Shown here piece after piece: positions 35,721-45,800 of a stretch of DNA of 64,000 nt (position 1 is the stretch's first letter; each line of letters opens with the position of its first letter). The position numbers and the translations under genes are program-made. This DNA comes from Korobacter sp963703075 (GTDB taxonomy: Bacteria; Acidobacteriota; Terriglobia; Terriglobales; Acidobacteriaceae). The stretch is taken from the NCBI GenBank assembly GCA_963703075.1, contig OY969786.1, positions 1,984,001 to 2,048,000 on the forward strand, given 5' to 3'. The notes below the pieces were generated by a model. That model was not told where the DNA came from. It was given only the letters and a program-made list of their open reading frames with translations, and did no database searches.

Positions 35721-36773
35721 TCACGTCCGATCGAGGAAATGCACTTCGCTCAGCGAGCGCAACTGCTCGGCAGCCGACTCCGGCGTGATGTCGCGCTGCG
35801 GCATCCCTAACATTTCGTAGCCGACCATAAATTTGCGGATGGTCGCGGAGCGCAGGAGCGGCGGATAGAAGTGCGCGTGCAAATGCCATTCGGGATGCGG
35901 TGCGCCGTCGGTTGGCGCTTGATGGAAGCCCATCGAATAGGGGAACGAAGTTTCGAAAAGATTGTCGTAGCGCGTCGTCACGCGCTTCAGGATGTTCGCC
36001 AGGGCATCGCGTTCGGTGGCGTTGAGCGCGACGAGATCGCGCACGTGGCGCTTTGCCAGCACGAGAGTTTCATAGGGCCACACTGCCCAAAAGGGCATGA
36101 GAGCGACGAACGCATCATTTTCACAAACGATGCGCTCGGCCGCTTTGCTTTCCAGGGCGACCACTTCGCACAGCAGGCAAGCTTGATGCTCCTTCTGGTA
36201 GCGCACTTGCGCGAGCTGCTCTTTTTGCGGTTCGTTGGGGATGGTTGCGTTGGCCCAGATCTGGCCGTGGGGATGCGGATTGCTGGCGCCCATGATCTCG
36301 CCGCGATTCTCGAAAATTTGCACGTAGCGGATGCTGGGGTGCGCGCCCAGTTCGGTCGATTGTTCGGCCCAAAGATCGACGACCCTACGGATCGCACTCG
36401 GTTGCATGCGCGAAAGGGTGAGATCGTGGCGCGGCGAGAAGCACACGACACGGCAAGTCCCGTGCTCGCTTTCGGCGACCAGCAGGCTTGACTCGTCCTG
36501 GTGAAAACTCGCGCCGTCCGGCTGCAGGGCTGCGAAATCATTGGTGAAGACGAACGTCGAGCTATATTGCGGGTTGCGTGCGCCACCCGCGCGGAGGTTT
36601 CCGGGGCAGAGATAACAATTCGGATCGTAATCGAGGCTTGGTTTGCGAACAGCTTTCTCGACCTGGCCCTGCCAGGGCCGCTGCGTGCGCTGCGGCGAGA
36701 CGAGGATCCACTCGCCGGTGAGCGGATTGAGCCGCCGATGAGGCGTCGTGTTCATCGCATCGCCAAGCTTCAT
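35721..36773 (-). CDS. galT: Galactose-1-phosphate uridylyltransferase GalT
   Basis: 350 residues from the ATG at 36773, which overlaps the galE stop (ATGA); an ATG at 36755 also fits. Motifs: RRLNPLTGEWILVSPQRTQRPWQGQ, CYLCPGN (zinc), NPHPHGQIWANA with the histidine nucleophile, and LHAHFYPPLLRS. It transfers UMP between UDP-glucose and galactose-1-phosphate in the Leloir pathway. Last gene of the galactose operon. Confidence 0.95.
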   Translation of the reverse strand: MKLGDAMNTTPHRRLNPLTGEWILVSPQRTQRPWQGQVEKAVRKPSLDYDPNCYLCPGNLRAGGARNPQYSSTFVFTNDFAALQPDGASFHQDESSLLVAESEHGTCRVVCFSPRHDLTLSRMQPSAIRRVVDLWAEQSTELGAHPSIRYVQIFENRGEIMGASNPHPHGQIWANATIPNEPQKEQLAQVRYQKEHQACLLCEVVALESKAAERIVCENDAFVALMPFWAVWPYETLVLAKRHVRDLVALNATERDALANILKRVTTRYDNLFETSFPYSMGFHQAPTDGAPHPEWHLHAHFYPPLLRSATIRKFMVGYEMLGMPQRDITPESAAEQLRSLSEVHFLDRT

Positions 36774-37765
36774 TCGTTCGGTCCGTAGCCGTCGGGGTGC
36801 GCGAGACGCCACCGCCAGGCACTTTCAATGATCGTTTTGATTTCAGGATACTTTGGCTGCCATCCCAACTCCTGCCGGATCTTTTGTGAACTCGCGACGA
36901 GCGTGGCCGGGTCGCCGGCGCGGCGAAGAGATTCCTTCACCGCGATCTTTTTTCCGGTCACTGCGGCGGCAGCGGCGATCACCTCTCGCACGCTGAAACC
37001 GCGGCCGTTTCCCAGGTTGTAGATCAACTTCTCAGGATGTTCATCTTTGCCGAGCCGCTCAAACGCCAGTAAATGCGCGACGGCAAGATCGCTGACATGG
37101 ATGTAATCGCGAACGCAGCTTCCATCGTGGGTTGGATAGTCGGTGCCGTAAATCGAAATGAACTCGCGCTTCCCTGCCGCCACATCGAGTACCAAGGGGA
37201 TGAGGTGCGTCTCCGGATGATGCGCTTCCCCAAGAGTTTGCGTGGCGCCGGCGGCGTTGAAGTAACGCAAGCTGGCATAACGCAAACCGTGAATGCGATG
37301 GAACCACGTGAGCATGCGCTCGACCAGCAGTTTCGACTCTCCATACGCGTTGGTGGGATGGAGCGAGTCGCTCTCCTGGATCGGAGTTCGCTCCGGATCG
37401 CCATACAAGGCGGCCGTCGAAGAAAACACCAGCCGCGGGATGCGATACTCGTGCACCAGTTCCAGCAAGGTGAGGGTGTTGGCCGTATTGTTGCGGAAGA
37501 ATTTTTCCGGAGCGAGCATCGATTCGCCCGCTTCAATCGAGGCCGCAAAATGCATGACGCCATCGAAGGTGCCGTCTCGCAGCAGAGAAGTCAAGGCGGC
37601 GCGGTCGGCGAGGTCCCCAACCACCAACTCTGCTTCGCGCGATACCGCGCGGCGATGCCCTTTCGAGAGGTTGTCGTACACCACGACGGAGTGGCCGCTC
37701 TTGACCAGCGCGTCGGCGACAACGCTGCCGATATAACCCGCTCCTCCGGTGACAAGAACTTTCAA
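36770..37765 (-). CDS. galE: UDP-glucose 4-epimerase GalE
   Basis: 331 residues from a TTG at 37765 that overlaps the galK stop (TTGA) and has GGAAGGTG upstream; a 50-codon upstream extension inside galK is rejected. NAD-binding motif VLVTGGAGYIGS, VFSSTAALYG with the catalytic Ser/Thr, YGESK with the catalytic Tyr and Lys, and NLGNGRGFSVREVI. Interconverts UDP-galactose and UDP-glucose. Confidence 0.96.
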   Translation of the reverse strand: MKVLVTGGAGYIGSVVADALVKSGHSVVVYDNLSKGHRRAVSREAELVVGDLADRAALTSLLRDGTFDGVMHFAASIEAGESMLAPEKFFRNNTANTLTLLELVHEYRIPRLVFSSTAALYGDPERTPIQESDSLHPTNAYGESKLLVERMLTWFHRIHGLRYASLRYFNAAGATQTLGEAHHPETHLIPLVLDVAAGKREFISIYGTDYPTHDGSCVRDYIHVSDLAVAHLLAFERLGKDEHPEKLIYNLGNGRGFSVREVIAAAAAVTGKKIAVKESLRRAGDPATLVASSQKIRQELGWQPKYPEIKTIIESAWRWRLAHPDGYGPNE

Positions 37766-38958
37766 GCAGCACCTTCCACTTTCACCCGCCCCGCGCCTTC
37801 CGCCGGCGCGCAGACGAATACATCCGGCTTGCGCCCGGTCTCCCGCTCGTACGCTTCGATCATGGAGTCGCGAAAACCCTCGACTGCATCGGCGCGTACA
37901 AGATTCACGGTGCACCCGCCAAAACCGCCTCCCGTCATGCGCGCTCCAACCAGTCCTGGGCGACTCCGGGCAAGTTCGACGAGGAGATCCAACTCGCGGC
38001 AGCTGATCTCGAAATCGTCGCGCATGCTCTGGTGGGATTCAAACATCAGTGCTCCAAAGTCTTCAAGACGATTCTTGCGGAGCGCAATGGCTGATTGCAA
38101 AACTCGTTCGTCTTCGGTCACGACATGCCGGGCGCGCCGATACACCACATCCGGAAGATCGTGGCGGTGTGCCTCCAGCATGGCGGTGCTCACGTCGCGC
38201 AAAGCCCGCACATCGGGAGACGCTTTCTGCAACACCTTGACGGCCGAGGCGCATTCCGCGCGGCGGGCGTTGTATTCACCCACGGCCACCGCATGCTTAA
38301 CCATGGAATTACAGAGGACCAGCCGCACCTCTGCGGGGATCGGCAAGAGAGAGTACTCGAGCGAGCGGCAATCGAGAAGGATCGCGTTGTTCTTCTGTCC
38401 AAAGCCGGAGATAAATTGGTCCATGATGCCGCACATCGCCCCGGCATACTGATTCTCGGCTCTTTGGGCGAACCGCACCAGTTCAAGACGCGGCAGATCG
38501 ATCTCTGCGATTCCGAGAAGCGCGAGGCCGGTAGAGAGCTCGAGGGCGGCCGACGAACTCAGTCCGGCGCCCACAGGTACCTCACCGTCGATCAGCAGGT
38601 TTGTGCCGCGCAGCTTTAATCCAGCGGATTGCAACACGGCGGCCATGCCGCGGACATAATCGCTCCAGTGACCACGCGGAGGGCCTTCGAGTTCGTCCAG
38701 CCCAATTTCGATTTGCTCCCCATATTGTTCCGATCGGACGTGCAAAGTGCGATCGGGGCGCGGCGATGCAGCGACCCAAGTGAAGTAGTCGAGGGCTGCG
38801 GGCATCACGAAGCCGTCGTTGTAATCGGTGTGTTCGCCAATCAGGTTCACCCGCCCGGGAGCGCGGTACACCTCTGGCGTAGCGCCATACCGTTTCCGGA
38901 ATCTCGAGAGCAGCGAATCTACGCCCGCCCGCGAACCGCTCACGGTCGCGGGTTTCAT
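37762..38958 (-). CDS. galK: Galactokinase GalK
   Basis: 398 residues from the ATG at 38958, overlapping the upstream small gene's stop (ATGA). GHMP kinase motifs: galactokinase signature GRVNLIGEHTDYNDGFVMP, ATP loop VPVGAGLSSSAALE, MCGIMDQF, and MTGGGFGGCTVNLV. Phosphorylates galactose to galactose-1-phosphate. Third gene of the galactose operon. Confidence 0.97.
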   Translation of the reverse strand: MKPATVSGSRAGVDSLLSRFRKRYGATPEVYRAPGRVNLIGEHTDYNDGFVMPAALDYFTWVAASPRPDRTLHVRSEQYGEQIEIGLDELEGPPRGHWSDYVRGMAAVLQSAGLKLRGTNLLIDGEVPVGAGLSSSAALELSTGLALLGIAEIDLPRLELVRFAQRAENQYAGAMCGIMDQFISGFGQKNNAILLDCRSLEYSLLPIPAEVRLVLCNSMVKHAVAVGEYNARRAECASAVKVLQKASPDVRALRDVSTAMLEAHRHDLPDVVYRRARHVVTEDERVLQSAIALRKNRLEDFGALMFESHQSMRDDFEISCRELDLLVELARSRPGLVGARMTGGGFGGCTVNLVRADAVEGFRDSMIEAYERETGRKPDVFVCAPAEGAGRVKVEGAA

Positions 38959-39164
38959 GAGCGCTCTCCCCGTCGACTGCCGCGAACTCCGAATAGAAAC
39001 ATGAAGACGCCAAAGACGAGCAGCACCAGACCCCAATCGAGGTTTACGTTGTAGCCGAGCGAACGCTGATAGATGTCTTTGCTTCCCAGCGCACCGAAGG
39101 CGGCGAGCAGGAGGCCGATGACGCCGAACAGCAGACCGATTGGAATGCGGATATCAAGTCCCAT
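38955..39164 (-). CDS. Small two-helix membrane protein in the galactose operon
   Basis: 69 residues from the ATG at 39164; a TTG two codons upstream directly abuts the symporter stop. Two hydrophobic helices (IPIGLLFGVIGLLLAAFGALG and WGLVLLVFGVFMFLFGV) are joined by a polar loop with KDIYQRSLGYNVNLDWG, and the tail is Arg-rich. Function unknown. Its tight packing between the symporter and galK, with an ATGA overlap into galK, suggests a role in galactose uptake or a transporter accessory function. Confidence 0.72.
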   Translation of the reverse strand: MGLDIRIPIGLLFGVIGLLLAAFGALGSKDIYQRSLGYNVNLDWGLVLLVFGVFMFLFGVRGSRRGERS

Positions 39165-39170
39165 AGGCAA

Positions 39171-40960
39171 TTACCAGAACACAATGTTCAACAACAGCAC
39201 GATCGCCAGCACGATGCAGCCCAGCACCGCGGGCCGTTGATACCACGGAACATTCTCGCTGGGGATGCGCTCGGTCAGCGAATAAACCAGCCCCTGCAAT
39301 TCTGCTTCTTTCCGAGGAGCAGTCAACAAGCTGATGAGAATGGTCACGACAAAACAGACGGTCCAGGCCCAAATGGCGGTCCAGAAGTTCTGCGCCATTT
39401 CGCTCGGATAGGCTTGCACAACCGTAATCCATCCGCCTTTAATGCCGGGTGCTGCGCCGGCCGGCAGCGTCAAGCCATGATGGAAAGCGGCTGCGGCAGT
39501 TCCCGACAGAAGGCCGAAGAATGCGCCATGCCCGGTAGTGCGTTTCCAGAACATGCCGAGCAGAAAGGTCGCAAAGAGCGGAGCGTTCACGAATGCAAAC
39601 ACCAGTTGCAGAAAATCCATGATGTTGTTGAAACGGGTAGCTGCATAGGCCGCCGCAACCGAAAGCGCGATTCCGAAGACCGTGGCCCAGCGGCCCATGG
39701 CAAGATAATGCGCGTCGCTGCCACGTTTATGAATATAGGACTGATAAATGTCGTACGTCCAAACCGTATTGAAGGCCGTGACATTGCCTGCCATGCCGGA
39801 CATGAAGCTGGCCAGCAGCGCCGTCAGTCCGAGCCCCAGCAGTCCGGTGGGAAAGTAGTGCAACAGCATGTTGGGAATCGCGAGATCGTAGTCGAGCACG
39901 GCTTTGCCATTCGCATCGAGCAGGGCCGCTCCAGTGCTGGGATCGAGCTTGGGAGGAATTGCGCCGCGGGTGCCCGGGATGATTGTTTCCCTTTGCCCCT
40001 GCGCAACGATGGCCGACGGTTGCTGCGGCAAAGCGATGGCGATCAGGCCTGGAAGGATAACGAGAAATGGAAACACCATCTTCGGTTCGCGGCGATCACC
40101 GGAGTGCGGCGCGCAGCGCTCATGGATTCCGCCGCCATGGCTCGCTGCACCACGAGGAAGTCCGTACACCAATAACCGAAAGACAGCACGAAAGCCAGGC
40201 CCATGCCGAGGCCGAACCATTCCACGCCCATGAGGTTGTTCTGGGCGTGTCCCATGCCGCGCCATGCATGGACGTAAGCGGCTGGCAATTGCGCCTTAAG
40301 CCCGGACCAGCCCCCGACATTTTTCAGTCCGAGCAGCACCAGGGGGAAGAATCCGGCGACGATCAGGAAGAACTGCAGCACTTCGTTGTAGATGGCGCTG
40401 GTTAAGCCGCCAAGCAGGATATAAGCGAGCACGATGACTGCCGAGAGCACGATGCTGAGATGGAACGTGGCCGCGTCGGCAAATCCCATGGCATGGATGG
40501 GCACATCGAAGACGTGCAGCGTCTGGATGAGCTTGGCCATCGCATACATGGAGATGCCGGAAGAAAACACGGTCATCGTCGCAAAAGAGATGGCGTTGAA
40601 GGCGCGGGTCTTTTCGTCGAAGCGCAGGCGGAGGTACTCGGGGACGGAGCGTGCACGCGAGCCATAATAGAAAGGCATCATGAACACCCCGACGAAGACC
40701 ATGGCCGGGACCGCGCCAATCCAATAGAAGTGGCTGGTCGCGATGCCATACTTCGCACCGGACGCGGCCATGCCGATCACTTCCTGCGCTCCGAGGTTGG
40801 CGGAAAGAAAAGCCAGCCCGCAGATCCATGCAGGCAGTGAACGACCCGCCAGAAAGAAATCTGTGCTGGTTTTCGTGTATCGTTTCGCGACGATTCCAAT
40901 GCCTAGCACGAATGCGAAATAGAGCACCATGATGGCCCAGTCGAGGGCGGTCAGATTCAT
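39171..40960 (-). pseudogene. Sodium/solute symporter (SSS/SGLT family), disrupted by a single-base frameshift
   Basis: The first 290 residues (ATG at 40960) read in one frame: MNLTALDWAIMVLYFAFVLG, FFLAGRSLPAWICGLAFLSANLGAQEVIGM, and SFGYWCTDFLVVQRAMAAESMSAARRTPVIAA. The rest (EPKMVFPFLVILPGLIAIAL...) reads in another. Adding one G at 40085-40090 joins them as PVIAAEPKMVFPF. The 1790-base span is one short of a multiple of three, and the repaired protein has 596 residues and about 14 helices. SGLT-like symporters take up sugars with Na+, and galactose is the likely substrate from the operon. Error and decay cannot be told apart here. Confidence 0.88.
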
Positions 40961-41134
40961 GCATCTGCCTTATGAGCGGAATAGCGCAGTAATCAGTCTG
41001 AAACAATGTACCAGCAGAGTGCGGAACGGACTGCGCAAAGTGCTTTGTCGCCTTGAAGGCTCGAGTGGAGGTACCGGGGCGCGACTGCCCGGATCCGGAT
41101 TGACATTTCGAGAGTTGTCCCGTCCAATACAGAA

Positions 41135-41473
41135 GTGACGCGCCTGCGCATTCCAAGCACACTTACGGCATGGTTCGACAAAAAATCTCTTGCCGTGGGC
41201 CTCGTGTTGCTTGCGCTTCTTTCGCTGACCAGCGTCTATCGCCCCCGAACCTCCGGGTATGGCGAACACCACGCCGCCAAGAGTCAGATGGCTCCGGCGC
41301 ACCAGCGGAACCTGAAGTCGACCAGCTTCGAAACCGCCGCTCCGACGGCGACCTACGTTCCGCTACCCGCCCCGATTTGCGTGCGCCAGCCACTGCATGC
41401 AGACCGGACACTCACACCGCGACGCCTCCCCGGCTCCTATTACAATCGCCCTCCTCCGGCACTTCTTTCCTAG
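41135..41473 (+). CDS. Possible small exported or membrane-anchored protein
   Basis: 112 residues from a GTG at 41135 without a clear ribosome site. One hydrophobic segment (SLAVGLVLLALLSLTSVY) follows a basic N-terminus, and the rest is low-complexity, Pro/Arg/Thr-rich. No family recognised. It lies in the 650-base gap between the symporter and the RND operon, and may not be real. Confidence 0.33.
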   Translation: MTRLRIPSTLTAWFDKKSLAVGLVLLALLSLTSVYRPRTSGYGEHHAAKSQMAPAHQRNLKSTSFETAAPTATYVPLPAPICVRQPLHADRTLTPRRLPGSYYNRPPPALLS

Positions 41474-41613
41474 TTTGTTTCTGAATCATTCCACTTCTGA
41501 ATTTTAGATCCAGGGAATACCTACGCATCTAAGTTCGCAAGGGCCTTCCTTCGAGATCAGCGCGTATAGCGATCACTTTTTGAACAGCGCATCGCCTGAA
41601 GAGAGAAAACTAA

Positions 41614-42858
41614 ATGGAAGTCCGACGAAAGCGCGTCCTGCTGCTGGCTGGCGTGGTCGTTGTGTGCGTAGCAATCGCCGTCATTGCGGGTCTGAGCATG
41701 CGTGGACCGCGCGAAAATACTGCGGCTGCCTCCACTCCCCGTTCAGCAGCGGTGGCGATTGCGAAACAGCAGTCGATCTCGACCCAGTTATCGATTGCGG
41801 GCGAGTTCCTCCCGTACCAGGACGTGCAGATCCACGCCAAGGTCGCCGGCTATATCAAGAAGATCAACGTTGACATCGGCGACCGTGTCCATATGGGACA
41901 GGTGTTGGCCGTCCTTGAGATTCCGGAACTGGTAGCGCAAATCGATGAGGCCAACGCCGCCGTGCATCACGCCGAGGAAGAAATCCAACGGGCTCATAGT
42001 GAAGTGTCGCGAGCGGAGGCGGACAGCGTCGCATTGCATGCCAACGCCGAGCGGTTGGCGGACACGGATAAGGCGCGGCCTGGCTTAATTGCGCAGCAGG
42101 AATTGGACGATGCCACGGCGAAAGACCGCGCCTCGCAGGCGCAGGTGGATGCCTCGAAGTCGGCGCTGGCGGCCGCGCGCCAGCAGTTGGAAGTGGCCAA
42201 AGCGGACTACCAGCACTTCGCTGCATTAGGGAGCTACGCACAAATCACCGCCCCCTACGACGGCGTCGTGACCGCGCGTTTCGCCGACACCGGTTCGTTG
42301 GTGCAGGCTGGCACTTCGTCCGGAGGCATGCCGGTGGTCACGGTCGCGCAAATCAACTTGCTGCGGCTCCGTGTTCCGGTAGCGGAATCCCTGGCTGCGA
42401 AGATACGGAACGGCGATAGCGCCGAAATCGTGGTGCAGGCGACGGGCGAACACTTCACCGGCAAAGTCACGCGCTCCACCAACTCGCTCGATATGTCCAC
42501 GCGCACCGAGCAGGTCGAAATCGATGTTCCCAACCGGGACTATCATTTGCAACCTGGGATGTACGCCGATGTCCGGCTGAGCGCCAACGCGCGACCCGAT
42601 GCATTGGTCGTTCCCATCGAGGCCATCCAGCGAGGCGAAGCCAAGAACCAGGTTCTGCTGGTGGATAAAAACGACAAGGTTGAGTTTCGGGAAGTGAAGC
42701 TCGGGATCGAAGGCCCGAATAACGTGGAGATCGTCTCCGGCCTCAATCCGGGCGACCGCGTCATCGTCGGCAACCTCAACGCTTATCAGCCGGGAGAGGT
42801 GGTCAAGCCGAAAGAGCGGGTTCTAACGGCGGGCGCCAACCCGGAAGCGGCGGAGTAA
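41614..42858 (+). CDS. RND efflux membrane fusion protein (periplasmic adaptor)
   Basis: 414 residues. N-terminal membrane anchor (VLLLAGVVVVCVAIAVIAGL), lipoyl half-motif YQDVQIHAKVAGYIKKINVDIGDRV, a long helical hairpin (about 105-195), second lipoyl half ITAPYDGVVTARFADTGSLV, and beta-barrel and membrane-proximal domains ending VVSGLNPGDRVIVGNL. Bridges inner-membrane pump and outer-membrane channel. First gene of a three-gene operon, two bases before the pump gene. Confidence 0.94.
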   Translation: MEVRRKRVLLLAGVVVVCVAIAVIAGLSMRGPRENTAAASTPRSAAVAIAKQQSISTQLSIAGEFLPYQDVQIHAKVAGYIKKINVDIGDRVHMGQVLAVLEIPELVAQIDEANAAVHHAEEEIQRAHSEVSRAEADSVALHANAERLADTDKARPGLIAQQELDDATAKDRASQAQVDASKSALAAARQQLEVAKADYQHFAALGSYAQITAPYDGVVTARFADTGSLVQAGTSSGGMPVVTVAQINLLRLRVPVAESLAAKIRNGDSAEIVVQATGEHFTGKVTRSTNSLDMSTRTEQVEIDVPNRDYHLQPGMYADVRLSANARPDALVVPIEAIQRGEAKNQVLLVDKNDKVEFREVKLGIEGPNNVEIVSGLNPGDRVIVGNLNAYQPGEVVKPKERVLTAGANPEAAE

Positions 42859-42860
42859 GC

Positions 42861-45800
42861 ATGCCAAGTTTTGCAATCAAGTATCCATTTTTTATTTTGA
42901 TGTTGTGCCTAGGCATCGTAGTGGTGGGAGTCACCACGGTGGCCCGCATGCCGGTGGATTTGTTCCCGCAGATCCAAATTCCGGTGGTCGTCGTCGCCAC
43001 CTTTTACAGCGGCATGCCGCCGCAACAGATCGAAGCCGATATCACAGACACCTTCGAGCGCTTCTTCACCCTGGGCAGCAATATCGATCACATTGAATCC
43101 CGTTCGCTGACCGGCGTAAGCCTGATCAAAGTTTACTTTCAACCGGGCACGGATGCCGATGCCGCCGTCAGCGAAATAGCGAACCTTGCGATGGCGGATC
43201 TGCGGCGCTTGCCGCAGGGCACGCTGCCACCCGTGGTGTTGAAGTTCGATGCTTCCAGCTTGCCCGTGTGTCTCGTGACCCTGAAGGGGCAGGGGTTGAA
43301 CGAAACCCAGCTGCACGATCTCGGACAGTTCAATGTGCGCAACCAGATTGCGAACGTTCCGGGCGCTTCCGTTCCTCAACCATTCGGCGGAAAGTACCGC
43401 CAGGTGCAGTTCTACGTCGATCCCGTAAAACTCGAGGCCGCCCAACTGAGCCCCATGGATGTGGTCCGTGCGGTGAACGATGCGAACAAGATCCTGCCCG
43501 CGGGCGATGTGCGCATTGGTCCACGTGATTACAACATTTACAGCAACAGTCAACTGCCCGACATCCAGGCGATGAACGACGTCCCCCTCAAGGCGATCGG
43601 CAACAACGTGCTGCGTTTTGGGGATGTAGGACATGCGGAGGATTCTTCCGCGATCCAGTACAACATTGTGCGGGTCGACGGCCAGAAGTCTGTGTACCTG
43701 CCGATTCTCAAGCAGGGCGGCAACAGCAATACCATCCAGATCGTGAACGGTGTCCGCGATCGCATCCACCATCTTCTGGATGTGCCGAGTTCGCTGGTCT
43801 CGACGGTCGTGTTCGACCAATCCGCCTATGTAAAAACCGCAGTCGCGAACGTGCTTCGCGAGGGCGGCATCGGACTGGTGCTGACGGCCATCATGATCCT
43901 GGTCTTTCTCGGGTCGGTGCGCGGCACTATCTCGGTGCTGCTCTCGATCCCGATCTCCTGCCTCGCCGCCTTCCTCCTGTTAAACGCCGCAGGCAGCACC
44001 ATCAACACAATGGTCTTGGGCGGACTTGCGCTTGTGCTCTCGCGCCTGATCGACAACTCGGTGGTGGTGTTGGAGAACATTTTCCGGCACCTGGAAGAGG
44101 GCGAGGAACCGGCGATCGCAGCGGAAAAAGGCGGGCAGGAGGTACAGCTTGCCGTACTTGCCGCCACGTTTACGACCGCCATCGTCTTCTTCCCTGTCAT
44201 GTTGCTGTACGGGGTAAGCCGCTACCTGTTCATCGCGCTGGCACTCGGCGTTGTCCTCGCCCTGGCCGCCTCTTACCTGGTCGCCATGACACTCGTTCCG
44301 CTATTCTGTGCGCGCTTCATCAAATCTGCACACGGACACGCCGGTGGCGATCACGAGCTCTCATGGTTTGACAAATTCGTACGAGGATTCAATCGCAAGT
44401 ATGACCAGATGCTCATGCGTTACGACCAGGCCGTGGATCGGGCGCTGACTCGGCCAGTCTTTACGATCGTGGTGATCATGGCAAGTTTCGTCGTGAGCCT
44501 CGCGCTCTTTCCCCTGATGGGCCTGGCTTTCTTCCCGCGCACCGACCCAGGACAATTCGTAATCAACGTGAAAGCTCCCACCGGTTCCCGGCTGGAGACG
44601 ACCAACCAATTCATCGCCAGTGTCGAAAACGAGATCCGCCAGGTGATTCCGAAGGACGACCTACAGATGATCGTTTCCAACATTGGATTGACGCCGGACC
44701 TTTCCTCGATCTATACGAGCAATTCCGGGCAGCATACGGCCTTCGTCCAGGTGAGCCTGACGAAGGAACACAAGGAAAGCAGCTTCGTTTACATGGACCG
44801 CGTACGCCGCAAGCTGGCCGCCGATCTCCCGGAGATCTCCACGTTCTTCCAAACCGGCGGACTGGTGGATTCGGTGGTGAACCAGGGAATGCCTGCGCCG
44901 ATCGACATCCAGGTAAGCGGAAACAATCAGCACGATGCTTATGATGTGGCCCGTGAGCTCGCCGTCAAGCTGCGCCAGAACCATGATGTAAGCGACATCC
45001 TCATTCCCCAGGATCTCGACTATCCCGGGTTGCAGTTGGATGTGCGCCGCGAGATGGCGGCGCGACTTGGGCTGACGGCGAGTGACGTGGTACAGAACGT
45101 GGTGACCGCGCTGACTTCGAACGGCATGATCGCACCAAGTTATTGGGTGGATCCGAAGAATGGCAACAATTACTTTCTCACCGTTCAGTACTCCAATCGG
45201 ACGATTGCCTCGATGACGATGGAGGATTTCAAGCAAATCCCGTTGCACGCTCCGAACAACAGCAAACCAACGATGCTGGAAAATCTCGCAGACATCAAGA
45301 TCATCAACACTCCGACCGAAGTCGATCATTACCAGCTGTTTCGCGTCATCGATCTTTACGTTTCGCCCCGCGGGCAGGACCTTGGCAAGCTTGGCAACGA
45401 GGTCGACAAGATGATCGCAGGCACGAAGCTGCCGCCGAATACGCGTGTCCAGTTACGCGGTTCGGTGGAATCGATGCGGCAGTCGTTCCTGAGCTTCGGC
45501 ATCGGATTGACACTCTCGATCGTGCTGGTTTACCTCATCCTGATGGCACAGTTTGCCTCGTTCATCGATCCGTTCATCATTCTGCTGGCGATCCCGTCTG
45601 GCATCACCGGCGTGATCGTATTCCTGCTGATCACCCACACGACGCTGAATGTGATGTCGCTGATGGGATTGATCATGATGACGGGCATCGTCGTTTCCAA
45701 CAGCATCCTGATTGTGGACGTAACTCGCAATTACCGCAGAGAAGGAATGACAATCCGGGATGCCGTCGCGCTGGCCTGCCGCGTACGTTTGCGGCCGATC

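Noticed and set aside
37073..38452. 459-codon plus-strand frame
   Set aside because: Antisense to galE and galK, which have all active-site motifs.
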